Assembly (NCBI RefSeq): GCF_016101585.1
Contig: NZ_JACFQG010000004.1
Location: 1 to 64,000 of the forward strand
DNA length: 64,000 nucleotides
DNA from: Bifidobacterium polysaccharolyticum
Lineage (GTDB): Bacteria; Actinomycetota; Actinomycetes; Actinomycetales; Bifidobacteriaceae
Direction of reading: 5' to 3'
Of this stretch, positions 8,671 to 17,554 are shown piece by piece. How positions within the stretch are numbered: position 1 is the stretch's first letter; each line of letters begins with the position of its first letter. The notes below the pieces were generated by a model. It saw only the letters and a program-made list of their open reading frames with translations, did no database searches and was not told where the DNA came from. The translations under genes and the position numbers were made by a program.

Positions 8671-9902
8671 TGCTCTTGTCCGTCCTGCGCGATGCCGTTG
8701 CCGAAGCGCATATCACGGGCGGCGGCCACCTTGTCGGCCAGGCCATAGATGGCGATGAACCCGTTGGAGGCGTTCTGGTCGAAGCTGTCGCCGGACTCGT
8801 AGGTGGCCAGGCTGTAGTCGTAGAGGGAGCTGTCGGAGTGCCGACCAGTGACCACGGCCCGTCCCCCGTGCATGACCATGCGGATGCGGCCGGAGACATA
8901 GCGCTGGGTCTCCTCGATGAAGGCGTTCAGCGAGCGGACGGCCGGCGAATACCACTGGGCATCGTAGACCAGCTCGCCCCAGCGCTTGTCGATGTCGCGC
9001 TTGATCCGGTGCTGTTCGCGCTCCAGACAGCAGTTCTCCAGCTCCTGGTGGGCGGTGATCAGGGCCACGGCGCCAGGAGCCTCATAGAGCTCGCGGGACT
9101 TGATGCCCACCAACCTGTCCTCGATCAGATCCACGCGTCCGATCCCCTGGGCTCCGGCGCGCCGGTTCATCTCTTCGATGGCCTCCAGAGGGGTGACGGC
9201 CCTGCCGTCGATGCGCACGGGGATGCCCTGCTCGAAGTCGATGGTCACCTCATCCTCGACCGGCGGGAAGGCAGGATCGTCGGTGTAGGAGTAGACATCC
9301 TTGGTGGGCCCATTCCAGGGATCCTCCAGGTAACCGGTCTCGATGGCCCGCCCCCAGACATTTTGGTCGATGGAATAGGGGCTCTCCTCGGTCTGCTCGA
9401 TGGGCAGATGGTGCTCCTTGGCGTAGGCGATCTCCACATCCCGCATCAGTCCCAGGTCTCGGATTGGGCTGATGGCCTTCAGCGAAGGGTCGATGGACAT
9501 GATGGAGACCTCGAAACGGACCTGGTCGTTGCCCTTGCCGGTGCAACCGTGGGCTATGGTGTCGGCACCGTACTGGTGGGCCGCCTGAACCAGATGCTTG
9601 GTGATCAGCGGCCTTGAGATGGCTGATACCAGCGGGTAGACGCCCTCGTACATGGCATTGGCCTTGAGCGCCAGCATGCAGTAGTCCCTGGCGAACTCGT
9701 CCCGGGCATCCACCACGACGGACTCGACTGCCCCGCAGTCCAAGGCACGCTGGCGGATGGTCTGCAGACGCTCCCCGCCCTGCCCCACATCCAGGGAGAC
9801 GGCCACCACATCCTTGCCAGTGCGCTCCTTGAGGTAGGGAATGGACACCGAGGTGTCCAGGCCGCCCGAGTAGGCCAGCACGATGCGATTGTTTTCGGTC
9901 AT
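8667..9902 (-). CDS. argG: argininosuccinate synthase
   Basis: 411 aa. ATP-dependent condensation of citrulline and aspartate. The PP-loop AYSGGLDTS lies at residues 9-17, and the citrulline/aspartate binding region includes [14 protein letters not shown] use ATG 9902 rather than the longer frame because GGAAAGAGG lies 7 bases upstream and [14 protein letters not shown] is the family start. A 59-base AT-rich spacer separates it from argR, so a second promoter for argGH is possible, though I see no convincing one. Confidence 0.96.
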   Translation of the reverse strand: MTENNRIVLAYSGGLDTSVSIPYLKERTGKDVVAVSLDVGQGGERLQTIRQRALDCGAVESVVVDARDEFARDYCMLALKANAMYEGVYPLVSAISRPLITKHLVQAAHQYGADTIAHGCTGKGNDQVRFEVSIMSIDPSLKAISPIRDLGLMRDVEIAYAKEHHLPIEQTEESPYSIDQNVWGRAIETGYLEDPWNGPTKDVYSYTDDPAFPPVEDEVTIDFEQGIPVRIDGRAVTPLEAIEEMNRRAGAQGIGRVDLIEDRLVGIKSRELYEAPGAVALITAHQELENCCLEREQHRIKRDIDKRWGELVYDAQWYSPAVRSLNAFIEETQRYVSGRIRMVMHGGRAVVTGRHSDSSLYDYSLATYESGDSFDQNASNGFIAIYGLADKVAAARDMRFGNGIAQDGQEQ

Positions 9903-9961
9903 GGCGATCCTCTTTCCTTCTAATTTCACACTTTTAGATATTCAGTTCGTACTTTCAGTGA

Positions 9962-10498
9962 TCATCGGGCCTTGGCATCCTCCTGGCCGGAGACGATGGT
10001 CATCAGCCAGTCGGCCCGGGATGAAGCCGATTCATCGTCTGCAGCGATGATCAGAATCGTGTCGTCCCCAGCTATGGTGCCTAGGATTCCATTGATGGGC
10101 TGGCGGTCCAGTGCGGAAGCTGCATACTGGGCGGCGCCGGCCGGGGTTCTGACCACCAGCAGGTTGCGGGCCCTGGCCACTGAGGTGATCAGCCCGGTCA
10201 GAATCTTGGCCAGGTAAGCATCGGTCTTGTTCTCCCCTTCGACCTCAGGCCCCTCGGCGGCAGCGGCCTCCATGGCCTGCTGATCGGTGGTGGCGGGAAT
10301 CCAGTAGGCCATGCTCCCGTCTGCATACCGGAGCTTGGTGGCATGCAGGTCGTCCAGATCCCGGCTCAGGGTGGCCTGGGTCACTTCGATGCCCTGCTCT
10401 GCCAGCAAGGCCGACAGCTGCTGCTGGGAATTGACCCGATGCCGGTTCAGGGCCTGGCGGATGGCATCCAGCCGGGCCACCTTGGTCGTCGGACGCAT
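9962..10498 (-). CDS. argR: arginine repressor ArgR
   Basis: About 178 aa. The N-terminal winged helix (TKVARLDAIRQALNRHRVNSQQQLSALLAEQG, then TQATLSRDLDDL) binds ARG boxes. The C-terminal domain has the arginine-binding, hexamer-forming signature GTIAGDDTILIIAADDE. ATG 10498 overlaps the argF TGA (TGATG) and has AAGGGG 8 bases upstream; a GTG two codons earlier is less likely. It is encoded inside the operon it is expected to repress, as in many actinobacteria. A roughly 20-residue Glu-rich linker joins the two domains. Confidence 0.95.
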   Translation of the reverse strand: MRPTTKVARLDAIRQALNRHRVNSQQQLSALLAEQGIEVTQATLSRDLDDLHATKLRYADGSMAYWIPATTDQQAMEAAAAEGPEVEGENKTDAYLAKILTGLITSVARARNLLVVRTPAGAAQYAASALDRQPINGILGTIAGDDTILIIAADDESASSRADWLMTIVSGQEDAKAR

Positions 10499-11472
10499 CA
10501 GCACACCCCTTGCAAAAGGGATTCATCACCCCAGGAACGGGCCACCAGCCAGGTCATCAGGGCCTTCTGGGCGTGCAGCCGGTTTTCAGCCTCGTCCCAG
10601 ACTACGGACTGTGGGCCGTCGATAACCTCGGCCGTAACCTCCCGGCCCCTGTAGGCGGGCAGGCAGTGCTGGAAGAGGGCATCCGGACGGGCATGGGCCA
10701 TAAGTGCGGCATTGACCTGATAGGGCTGGAAGGGATGGGAGCGAATGGCGTACTGGTCCTCCTCGCCCATGGAGACCCAGGTGTCGGTGAAGACGCAGTC
10801 GGCGTCCTCCACAGCCTGAACAGGATCCGTAGTGACCAGAATGGATCCGCCGTTTTCAGCGGCCAAAGTCTGCGCCTGTTCCACCAGGCTCGGATCGGGC
10901 AGAAAGCCGTGGGGACCGGCAATCCGCACGTTCATACCGGCTACTGCCCCGCCCAGCAGATAGGAGTTGGCCATGTTGTTGGCTGCGTCTCCCAGATAGG
11001 CGATGGTCATGCCAGCCAGGGCGTCGACCCCACCCCGATGCTGTGCCAGGGTTAGGAAGTCGGCCAAAACCTGGCAGGGATGGAAGGAATCGGTCAGCGC
11101 GTTGATGACGGGCACGGTGGAATGGGCAGCCATGGTCTCCACCCGATCCTGGCCGAAGGTGCGCCAGACGATGGTGGATGTCATCCGTGTCAGCACGTTG
11201 GCGGTGTCCGCCACGGGCTCGCCACGGCCAAGCTGTGAGCCAGAGCTGTCAATGACCATGGGATAGCCGCCCAGCTGGGCCACGCCTACGCAGAAGCTGG
11301 TTCTGGTGCGAGTGCTGGGCTTGTCGAAAATGATCGCCACGGCCTGAGGTCCATGGTAAGGCTGGGACAAATAGGGATTGGTCCTGAAGGCCATGCCCAG
11401 CCGAAGCACCTCCAGCTGCTCCTCGTGGTTGAGGTCGTCGTCACGCAGCATGTGCCGCAAACCCTTGTTCAT
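10498..11472 (-). CDS. argF: ornithine carbamoyltransferase
   Basis: 324 aa. It forms citrulline from ornithine and carbamoyl phosphate. The carbamoyl-phosphate motif STRTRTS is near residue 58. HPCQVLADFLT and the ornithine-binding HCLPA loop follow. I choose ATG 11472 (MNKGLRHMLRDDD) because GGGAGG lies 6 bases upstream and the length matches the family. The longer GTG start overlapping argD stop would add 17 unusual residues. Confidence 0.96.
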   Translation of the reverse strand: MNKGLRHMLRDDDLNHEEQLEVLRLGMAFRTNPYLSQPYHGPQAVAIIFDKPSTRTRTSFCVGVAQLGGYPMVIDSSGSQLGRGEPVADTANVLTRMTSTIVWRTFGQDRVETMAAHSTVPVINALTDSFHPCQVLADFLTLAQHRGGVDALAGMTIAYLGDAANNMANSYLLGGAVAGMNVRIAGPHGFLPDPSLVEQAQTLAAENGGSILVTTDPVQAVEDADCVFTDTWVSMGEEDQYAIRSHPFQPYQVNAALMAHARPDALFQHCLPAYRGREVTAEVIDGPQSVVWDEAENRLHAQKALMTWLVARSWGDESLLQGVC

Positions 11473-11519
11473 CTCTGCCTCCCTATCGCTATGACTACGC
11501 ACGTCATTGATGGCTGATT

Positions 11520-12833
11520 TCACTGACCATCCTGCCGCAAGCCCTTCCCGAGACTGACCGGAGCCTTAGACAGGATATCCACGGCCAGGTCGATCTGGTC
11601 GGCTTGAATGATCAAAGGCGGAGCCAGACGCAGTGCATCAGGGGCCACTGCATTGACGATCAGCCCATGGCCCAAAGCCCAGGAAGCCAGATCCCCGGCA
11701 CAGGGAGCACTCAGCTGGACCGCATCCAGCAGCCCCCTGCCTCTGACCTGGTTATAAAGGGGATTCCCGCAATCGGTAAGGCCAGCGCGTAGCCTCTCCC
11801 CCATCTGCCGTGCCCGTTCCAGCAGGCCCTCCCGCTGGATGGTCTCCAAGGTGGTCAGTGCCAGGGCCGATCCCAGAGGATTGCCTCCAAAGGTGGATCC
11901 GTGCATGCCAGGGGTCAGCAGACCTGATGGCCCAGGACCGAAGGTGATCATCCCGCCCATGGGGAATCCGCCTGCGACCCCCTTGGCGAAGGTGAGCACA
12001 TCAGGACAGGCTCCCCCGGACAGGCTCTGGTCCTGAAAGGCAAACCAGTGACCGGTCCTGCCCATGCCGGTCTGCACTTCGTCCAAAATCATCAGGGCCC
12101 CATGCCGGCTACAGAGCTCACGCACCTGCCGAACGTAGTCAGGATTCAGCGGTAGCACCCCGGCCTCTCCCTGGATGAGCTCCAGGATGACGGCGGCCAC
12201 CGGCTCTCCTGAGGTCTCCGCCTGTGCAAAGGCCTCCTCTATAGCATCGCCGTCTTCTGCCGGCAGGAAGCCCATACCCGGGACCAGGGGTTGGAAGGGC
12301 TCACGGATGGCCGGCTTCCATGTCAGGCTCAAGGAGCCCATGCTACGGCCGTGGAAACTATGGGTCAGAGCCAGGATCCGGCCAGGGTGACCGCCCATGC
12401 GAGCACCATGCAGCCGGGCAAGCTTGATGGCCGCCTCATTGGCTTCGGTTCCCGAGTTGGCGAAGAAGACGCGGGATCCCTCCGGGGCCTGAGCCAGGTC
12501 CAGCAGCCGTTCGGCCAGCTCGATCTGAGGCTTGGAGGCGAAGAAGTTGCTGATATGGGCCATCTTTCCGGCCTGCTCAGCCAGGGCCTTGTTCCAGGCA
12601 GGATGGGCGTAACCCAGGGCGTTGACCGCGATTCCGGCCATCATGTCCAGATAGCGGTTGCCATCCAAATCCCAGATCCAGGCGCCTTGGCCATGGTCCA
12701 TGACCCTGCCCGGGCGTCCGAAGACCTGCATGTGGACGCGGTCATAGCGGTCTGCCCATTGACTGCTCTGCGGCCCCTGAGGAGTCCTCATTGGCTCAGC
12801 AGTTTCGGCAGTGGGCGCATCAGCCTTCATCAT
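11520..12833 (-). CDS. argD: acetylornithine aminotransferase
   Basis: About 437 aa, PLP class III transaminase converting N-acetylglutamate semialdehyde to N-acetylornithine. Signature regions are [18 protein letters not shown] (PLP phosphate binding), [14 protein letters not shown] and the Schiff-base Lys in [13 protein letters not shown]. The start is one of two adjacent ATGs (12833 or 12830); GAGGAGG lies 4-7 bases upstream. The start lies inside the end of argB, a 14-base overlap indicating coupling. The first 25 residues form a variable, polar extension. Confidence 0.95.
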   Translation of the reverse strand: MMKADAPTAETAEPMRTPQGPQSSQWADRYDRVHMQVFGRPGRVMDHGQGAWIWDLDGNRYLDMMAGIAVNALGYAHPAWNKALAEQAGKMAHISNFFASKPQIELAERLLDLAQAPEGSRVFFANSGTEANEAAIKLARLHGARMGGHPGRILALTHSFHGRSMGSLSLTWKPAIREPFQPLVPGMGFLPAEDGDAIEEAFAQAETSGEPVAAVILELIQGEAGVLPLNPDYVRQVRELCSRHGALMILDEVQTGMGRTGHWFAFQDQSLSGGACPDVLTFAKGVAGGFPMGGMITFGPGPSGLLTPGMHGSTFGGNPLGSALALTTLETIQREGLLERARQMGERLRAGLTDCGNPLYNQVRGRGLLDAVQLSAPCAGDLASWALGHGLIVNAVAPDALRLAPPLIIQADQIDLAVDILSKAPVSLGKGLRQDGQ

Positions 12834-13767
12834 GGCTCCTCCTCATGATCATGTCCCGGCCCGGCACGACCACCGTGCCGATGCCGTTGCGGGTGAATAT
12901 CTCGTTGAGCATGGAATGCGGTCGCCGTCCGTCTATGACGTGTGCCTCGCCCACTCCGGAGCGCACGGCCTGCAGACAGGCCTCCATCTTGGGGCGCATC
13001 CCCTCATGCATGTCCTCCAACATATCCTCAAGCCGCTCCACGCCGATGCTGGAGACCAGGGAGTCGGCCTGGGGCCAGTTGGCGTACAGTCCCTCCACAT
13101 CGGTAAGAATGACCAGTTTCCGGGCCCCCAGAGCTACCGCCAGAGCAGATGCGGCCGCGTCGGCATTCACGTTAAGCACTTGGGTGGGATTCTGCTCATC
13201 CGGAGCCACGGAGGAGACAACAGGGATCCGCCCGGCATCAATCAGGTCCTCAACGGCCGAGGCATCCACGCCCACGACCTCGCCTACCAGGCCTAAATCA
13301 ACCGGTTGGCCGTCCACTATGCCAGTACGGCGGGCCGCACTGAACAGGCCGGCATCCTCCCCTGACAGGCCGACAGCCATGGGACCATGAGCATTGATGG
13401 CACCGACCAGATCCCTGCCTACCTGTCCGGTCAGCACCATGCGAACCACCTTCATGGTTTCCGGAGTGGTTACCCGCAGGCCGCCACGAAAGACTGATGG
13501 AATCCCCAGGGCCTGAAGCATGTGGGATATCTGCGGACCGCCACCGTGCACCACCACCGGATGCATGCCCACCTGCCTCAGGAAGACCATATCCTGGGCG
13601 AAGCACTGGCGCAGATGGTCGTCCACCATGGCATGGCCGCCGTATTTGACTACGATTCGCTGGCCGGCGAACTCCTCCAGCCAGGGCAGGGCCTCGATGA
13701 GCACCTGGGCCTTGCGGGCGTCGTCCAAGGCCTTTTCAGCTTCGGCATCCTGCTCGTCATCCGCCAT
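12820..13767 (-). CDS. argB: acetylglutamate kinase
   Basis: 315 aa, amino acid kinase family. It phosphorylates N-acetylglutamate and is usually the arginine-feedback-inhibited step. Motifs are [11 protein letters not shown] (phosphate-binding Lys and Gly), [10 protein letters not shown] and [16 protein letters not shown] 13767 is preceded by AAGGAAGGGG; the frame extends 8 codons further, but without a ribosome binding site. A charged N-terminal helix ([27 protein letters not shown]) precedes the catalytic core, as in arginine-sensitive enzymes. Confidence 0.95.
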   Translation of the reverse strand: MADDEQDAEAEKALDDARKAQVLIEALPWLEEFAGQRIVVKYGGHAMVDDHLRQCFAQDMVFLRQVGMHPVVVHGGGPQISHMLQALGIPSVFRGGLRVTTPETMKVVRMVLTGQVGRDLVGAINAHGPMAVGLSGEDAGLFSAARRTGIVDGQPVDLGLVGEVVGVDASAVEDLIDAGRIPVVSSVAPDEQNPTQVLNVNADAAASALAVALGARKLVILTDVEGLYANWPQADSLVSSIGVERLEDMLEDMHEGMRPKMEACLQAVRSGVGEAHVIDGRRPHSMLNEIFTRNGIGTVVVPGRDMIMRRSHDEG

Positions 13768-13838
13768 CCTCTTCCCCTTCCTTATGACCATCTTCCGATT
13801 GCTGCAGTTCTTGGCACCGCGTCAGATCGGGCTTTCTG

Positions 13839-15008
13839 TCAGGTGTGGTAGTCGGCATTGATGGTCACGTATTCGTGGGTCAGGTCATCGGTCCATACCG
13901 TGGCCCGGCTGTCGCCCTGACCAAGGTCAATATCAATGTGGACCTCGGGCACATGCAGGTCGACCAGCTCCGGGTCCTGTCCGGGACGGCCTCCCTGGCA
14001 GACCTTGATGCCGTTGAAACTGACATCCACATGGGCTGGATCATAGGCCGCCGTAGAAACAGGCACAGTACCCAGGGAAGACACCACTCGACCCCAGTTA
14101 GGGTCTTCCCCGGCCACAGCGCATTTGAGCAGCGTGGAGCCGGAGACCGCCCGGGCGCAGGCAAGGGCTGCATTCTCGCTCTCGGCACCGTCCACACGGA
14201 TGCGGATCCGATGCCTGCTGCCCTCGCCGTCGGCCACGATCCGATGAGCTAGATCCGTGCATGCCTGACCGAGCTTTTCCTGGAACTGCTCGGAGTCAGG
14301 CCGTACACCAGAGGCCCCGGAGGCCATCAGCAGGACGGTGTCGTTGGTAGACATACACCCGTCCACGTCGATTCGGTTGAAGCTGAGCCGGCAAGCCTCG
14401 GATAGGGCTTGACGTGCCTGTTCCGGCTCCAGAATGGCGTCAGTGGTGATTACACAGATCATGGTGGCCAGCTGCGGGGCGATCATCCCGGAACCCTTGA
14501 CCATGCCCCCCAGCCGCCAGCCAGACCCGTCGACGGCCACTGTCTTGGTGCAGGTGTCGGTGGTCAATATGGCCTTGGCGGCCTCTTCACCAGCCTCCTG
14601 ACTGGCCGACATCCCCTGGGCAGCTTGGTCAATGCCAGTCAATATGGAATCCAGATGAAGCAGATGACCGATAATCCCGGTGGAGCAGACAGCGACCCGA
14701 TTGGCCGGCAGGCCCAGTATCTCTCCTGTCCGCTCCGCCATGGCTCTGGCCTGGTCCAGGCCCTCAGGACCAGTACAGGCGTTGGCATTACCAGAGTTGA
14801 TGACCACGGCTCCGGCACGGCCTTCTTCAAGGATCCTGCTGGTCCAGATAACCGGAGCGGCCCGGAAACGGTTGGGCGTGAAGACCCCCACAGCCGTGTC
14901 CATGGGTCCGCTGTTGACGACCAGGGCCAGATTGCGGCGCTGTGAGCCTCCCGGACGGTGGGCGATGGCGGTGCCGGTCCGGAAGCCTGCAGGGTAGGTG
15001 ATGCTCAT
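13839..15008 (-). CDS. argJ: bifunctional ornithine acetyltransferase / N-acetylglutamate synthase
   Basis: 389 aa. ArgJ recycles the acetyl group from N-acetylornithine to glutamate and is self-cleaved. The cleavage site is visible as KGSGMIAPQLATMI, with the Thr of LATM as the new N-terminal nucleophile near residue 183. The start ATG overlaps the argC stop (ATGA). No separate argA or argE is needed in this cyclic pathway, and none is present in the window. Confidence 0.95.
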   Translation of the reverse strand: MSITYPAGFRTGTAIAHRPGGSQRRNLALVVNSGPMDTAVGVFTPNRFRAAPVIWTSRILEEGRAGAVVINSGNANACTGPEGLDQARAMAERTGEILGLPANRVAVCSTGIIGHLLHLDSILTGIDQAAQGMSASQEAGEEAAKAILTTDTCTKTVAVDGSGWRLGGMVKGSGMIAPQLATMICVITTDAILEPEQARQALSEACRLSFNRIDVDGCMSTNDTVLLMASGASGVRPDSEQFQEKLGQACTDLAHRIVADGEGSRHRIRIRVDGAESENAALACARAVSGSTLLKCAVAGEDPNWGRVVSSLGTVPVSTAAYDPAHVDVSFNGIKVCQGGRPGQDPELVDLHVPEVHIDIDLGQGDSRATVWTDDLTHEYVTINADYHT

Positions 15009-16099
15009 GGTGCCACTCCTATAGTTGTCAGTCCGGTCTCCTCAGGTAGGCCCAAGGCCAGATTTACGGCCTGAAGTGCCTGGCCTGCGGTGCCCCGGGT
15101 CAGGTTGTCGATGGCTGCAAAAGCGTAGAGGCGGTCAGCGCGCTGGTCCACAGCTACCTGGACCTGGGCCCGGTTGGAGCCGTACACATCGGCCGTGGAG
15201 GGAAGCCTGCCCTCGGGGAGCAGATCGACAAACTGCTCCCCGGCATAGACCTCTTTCCAGATTTCGCGAACATCAGACACCCCCATGCTCCGTCCACGCG
15301 TGCTCAGCTTGGCTGAGACCACTGCCAGAATCCCCCTCGACATGGGGACCAGTATAGGGGTCAGCCCCATGCGGATGGGTTGTTTCCCAAGACCCCCTAT
15401 GCTCGGGTTCGCAGCTGCGGCCTTACGCAGATTTTGCAGAATCTCAGGGATATGCCGGTGGGTGCCTCCGACCGAGTAGGGATGGGCTGAATTGATGGCC
15501 TGGGCTGCCAGCAGATCCATTCTGCCGCCTGAGCGTCCGGCGCCCGAGTAGCCGACCGCCAGGTCAGCAACCAGATCATCGGTCTGCACCAGTCCGGCGG
15601 CTAAAGCAGGTTGGAAGGCCAGAGTGACTGCCGTGACATTGCAGCCAGGACCAGCGATCCGCCGAGTCTGTCCAAGCAGCTGACGCTGGCGACCGCCACC
15701 CGGATTGAGCAGCTCAGGCATCCCGTAGGTCCACGGGCTTGAGAAAGGCCCGCCGTAGTAGTCTTGCCAGTCGCCAGGATCCTCCAGCCGGTGATCAGCA
15801 CCCAGGTCGACCATCAGCGATTGCGGATCCAGCTGCTCTGCCAAGGGACCCGAAGCCCCGTGAGGCAGTGCCAGAACCACCAGATCGTGGCCGGCCAAGA
15901 TCTTTGGATCGGTATCCTGAATCTGCAGCGAGGCTATCGACTCCGGAAGGTTGGGCGAGAACTCCCCCAGCAACCGGCCAGCGGAGCCATGACCGGTGAC
16001 CGTGCATACCTGAAAGGCTGGATGGGCCGCCAATAGACGGATCATCTCCGAGCCGGCATACCCCGAAGCTCCCGCTACAGCCACCGTGTATTGCCGCAT
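15005..16099 (-). CDS. argC: N-acetyl-gamma-glutamyl-phosphate reductase
   Basis: 364 aa, NADPH-dependent reductase. The N-terminal dinucleotide-binding motif is VAVAGASGYAGSEMIRLL. The catalytic Cys is in AGPGCNVTAV near residue 150, and the HRHIPEI motif supplies the active-site His. ATG 16099 (MRQYTVAV) has GAAGGGAGC upstream. It is the first gene of the arginine operon, and the AT-rich region just upstream holds a palindrome likely to bind ArgR. Confidence 0.95.
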   Translation of the reverse strand: MRQYTVAVAGASGYAGSEMIRLLAAHPAFQVCTVTGHGSAGRLLGEFSPNLPESIASLQIQDTDPKILAGHDLVVLALPHGASGPLAEQLDPQSLMVDLGADHRLEDPGDWQDYYGGPFSSPWTYGMPELLNPGGGRQRQLLGQTRRIAGPGCNVTAVTLAFQPALAAGLVQTDDLVADLAVGYSGAGRSGGRMDLLAAQAINSAHPYSVGGTHRHIPEILQNLRKAAAANPSIGGLGKQPIRMGLTPILVPMSRGILAVVSAKLSTRGRSMGVSDVREIWKEVYAGEQFVDLLPEGRLPSTADVYGSNRAQVQVAVDQRADRLYAFAAIDNLTRGTAGQALQAVNLALGLPEETGLTTIGVAP

Positions 16100-16136
16100 G
16101 AGTGCTCCCTTCATCGGGCACCATCATACATACTCA

Positions 16137-16163
16137 TGCAGTAAAACGCATATTTATGCAATT
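16137..16163 (-). promoter_or_regulatory. candidate ArgR operator in front of argC
   Basis: GCATATTTATGC (16148-16159) is a perfect palindrome. Flanked by AA, it gives the TTGCATAAATATGCG pattern on the minus strand, and a further TGCAT half-site lies at 16137-16140. TTGCAT/ATGCAA halves fit ARG boxes of actinobacteria better than the E. coli TGAAT type (recalled, not searched). A possible promoter just upstream is TTGCAC, 16 bases, TAGCGA, which would put the operator immediately downstream of the start of transcription. Confidence 0.5.
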
Positions 16164-16207
16164 CGGCGTGTCGCTATATATCTGCTCTAGCTGTGCAACA
16201 CTTTCAA

Positions 16208-16798
16208 CTATGCGAAGGGGTCATAACCGGAGTCTCTGTTGCGGATATATTCCATTTGCCTGCTGGCCTTTTCCGCAGCCTCGGACCCGCACGCCTCCTC
16301 TACAAAGGCCAAGGCCATATCGATGCCGGCCGAGATACCCGAAGATGTACGAAACTTGCCATCGACCACCCAGCGCGCATCCTTGATCCAGTCCACACGC
16401 TTCCCTGTGCTGACGACCCAGTCAAAGGCCAAGTCATTTGAGGTCGCACGCCGACCGTCGAGCACACCAGCGGCAGCCAAGAGAGCCGAGCCTGTGCAGA
16501 CCGTCATTACCTGCGGCGACCTGGCGGCCAAGCTTGCCAGCTGCCCTGTCCATTGGTCGTCCCCAACCAGAGTTCGAGTACCGGACCCGCCGGGTATCAG
16601 CAGAACCCCTTGGGAATTGATATCTTCTGGCCCTACAGTTTCGACCCTGACACCGCCCTCACCGACTTTCATGCCGGGCCCGTCAAGAGAGAAAAGCCGC
16701 ACTCGGGCGCCATCAGTATTGATGAAAACCTCAAAGGGGCCAAAAACATCCAAGGGTTCAAACCCGTCGAATACGACGATATTAATATCCAAACCCAT
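16208..16798 (-). CDS. DJ-1/PfpI family protein (isonitrile hydratase-like glutamine amidotransferase fold)
   Basis: About 196 aa. It begins LDINIVVFDGFEPLDVFGPFEVF and has the nucleophile elbow VCTGSALLAAAGVLDGRRAT, with Cys near residue 100. These features match the ThiJ/PfpI branch that includes isonitrile hydratase and the N-terminal domain of some AraC regulators; no DNA-binding domain follows. ATG 16798 is chosen; ATG 16810 directly abuts the AGGGGG sequence and is the alternative. The reaction is unknown. It sits upstream of argC in the same direction, but the argC operator lies between, so it is probably a separate unit. Confidence 0.85.
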   Translation of the reverse strand: MGLDINIVVFDGFEPLDVFGPFEVFINTDGARVRLFSLDGPGMKVGEGGVRVETVGPEDINSQGVLLIPGGSGTRTLVGDDQWTGQLASLAARSPQVMTVCTGSALLAAAGVLDGRRATSNDLAFDWVVSTGKRVDWIKDARWVVDGKFRTSSGISAGIDMALAFVEEACGSEAAEKASRQMEYIRNRDSGYDPFA

Positions 16799-16918
16799 CT
16801 GATTGAACATCCCCCTCGTAGATCTCTATATCTCAAGGCTGACAGCATATGCACAAACATGAATTCCGGCTAATGCAAATGCATAATCGCATCCAGAAGG
16901 AGCCAGCGCCTTGAGTTT

Positions 16919-17527
16919 TCAGGCACTGACGCCACCTGAGCCGGATCCGCCGCCGCCCGTCGAGGGCGATGGCATCATCTGCTGGTAGAAATCATTCAGG
17001 GAGATGCCGTTGACCAGCAGCCAGATCCAGGCAAGCGTGAAAAGCAGGTTGATGATCAGGGCAGCCATAGCCAATCCATAGCCCTTCATATGCAGTCGGC
17101 GGGTCCGATACATGGAAACGCCACCCAGCAGAGCGGGAATCACAGGCATGGGCAAGAAGAGGGCCATAAGGAAGGCGATGATGGCGCAGGGATCCCAGTG
17201 ACCGTAGACCGGATTTTGGGAGGGGTCGTTCAGATCGGGTAGGCCCTGTGGAGGCCAGACCGGAGCGCCTGGACTGGCCTGAGGATTCCCGGGATTTCCG
17301 CCGCGTCCTGGGGCCGGCTGCCCCGCCATGGGCATAGGCCGGTTGGCGGGGTTGCCTTGTGACGAATCGGATTCCTTGGCCTTAGGTTCGGGGTCTGGGC
17401 GACCGTATATGTACGGATTCCACCCTGGATAACGATCGGCGCGTGCGCCGTACAAGGGCTGGTCGCCTCCATCATGATCCTGGCGGTCAGGTCCACCGGC
17501 TGTGCCCTGTTCTTGAGAATCCGTCAT
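16919..17527 (-). CDS. DUF4190-type membrane protein with a proline/glycine-rich N-terminus
   Basis: 202 aa. Residues 1-100 are polar and rich in Pro, Gly, Asp and Asn. Then come two transmembrane segments (CAIIAFLMALFLPMPVIPALLGGV and GLAMAALIINLLFTLAWIWLLV) linked by a short basic loop, and a Ser/Gly-rich tail. The layout is that of actinobacterial DUF4190 proteins. GAGGGGC lies just before the ATG. It follows pheT by 27 bases and may be cotranscribed with it. Function unknown. Confidence 0.82.
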   Translation of the reverse strand: MTDSQEQGTAGGPDRQDHDGGDQPLYGARADRYPGWNPYIYGRPDPEPKAKESDSSQGNPANRPMPMAGQPAPGRGGNPGNPQASPGAPVWPPQGLPDLNDPSQNPVYGHWDPCAIIAFLMALFLPMPVIPALLGGVSMYRTRRLHMKGYGLAMAALIINLLFTLAWIWLLVNGISLNDFYQQMMPSPSTGGGGSGSGGVSA

Positions 17528-17554
17528 GCCCCTCGGCCCCCTTGTGATGCCCGG

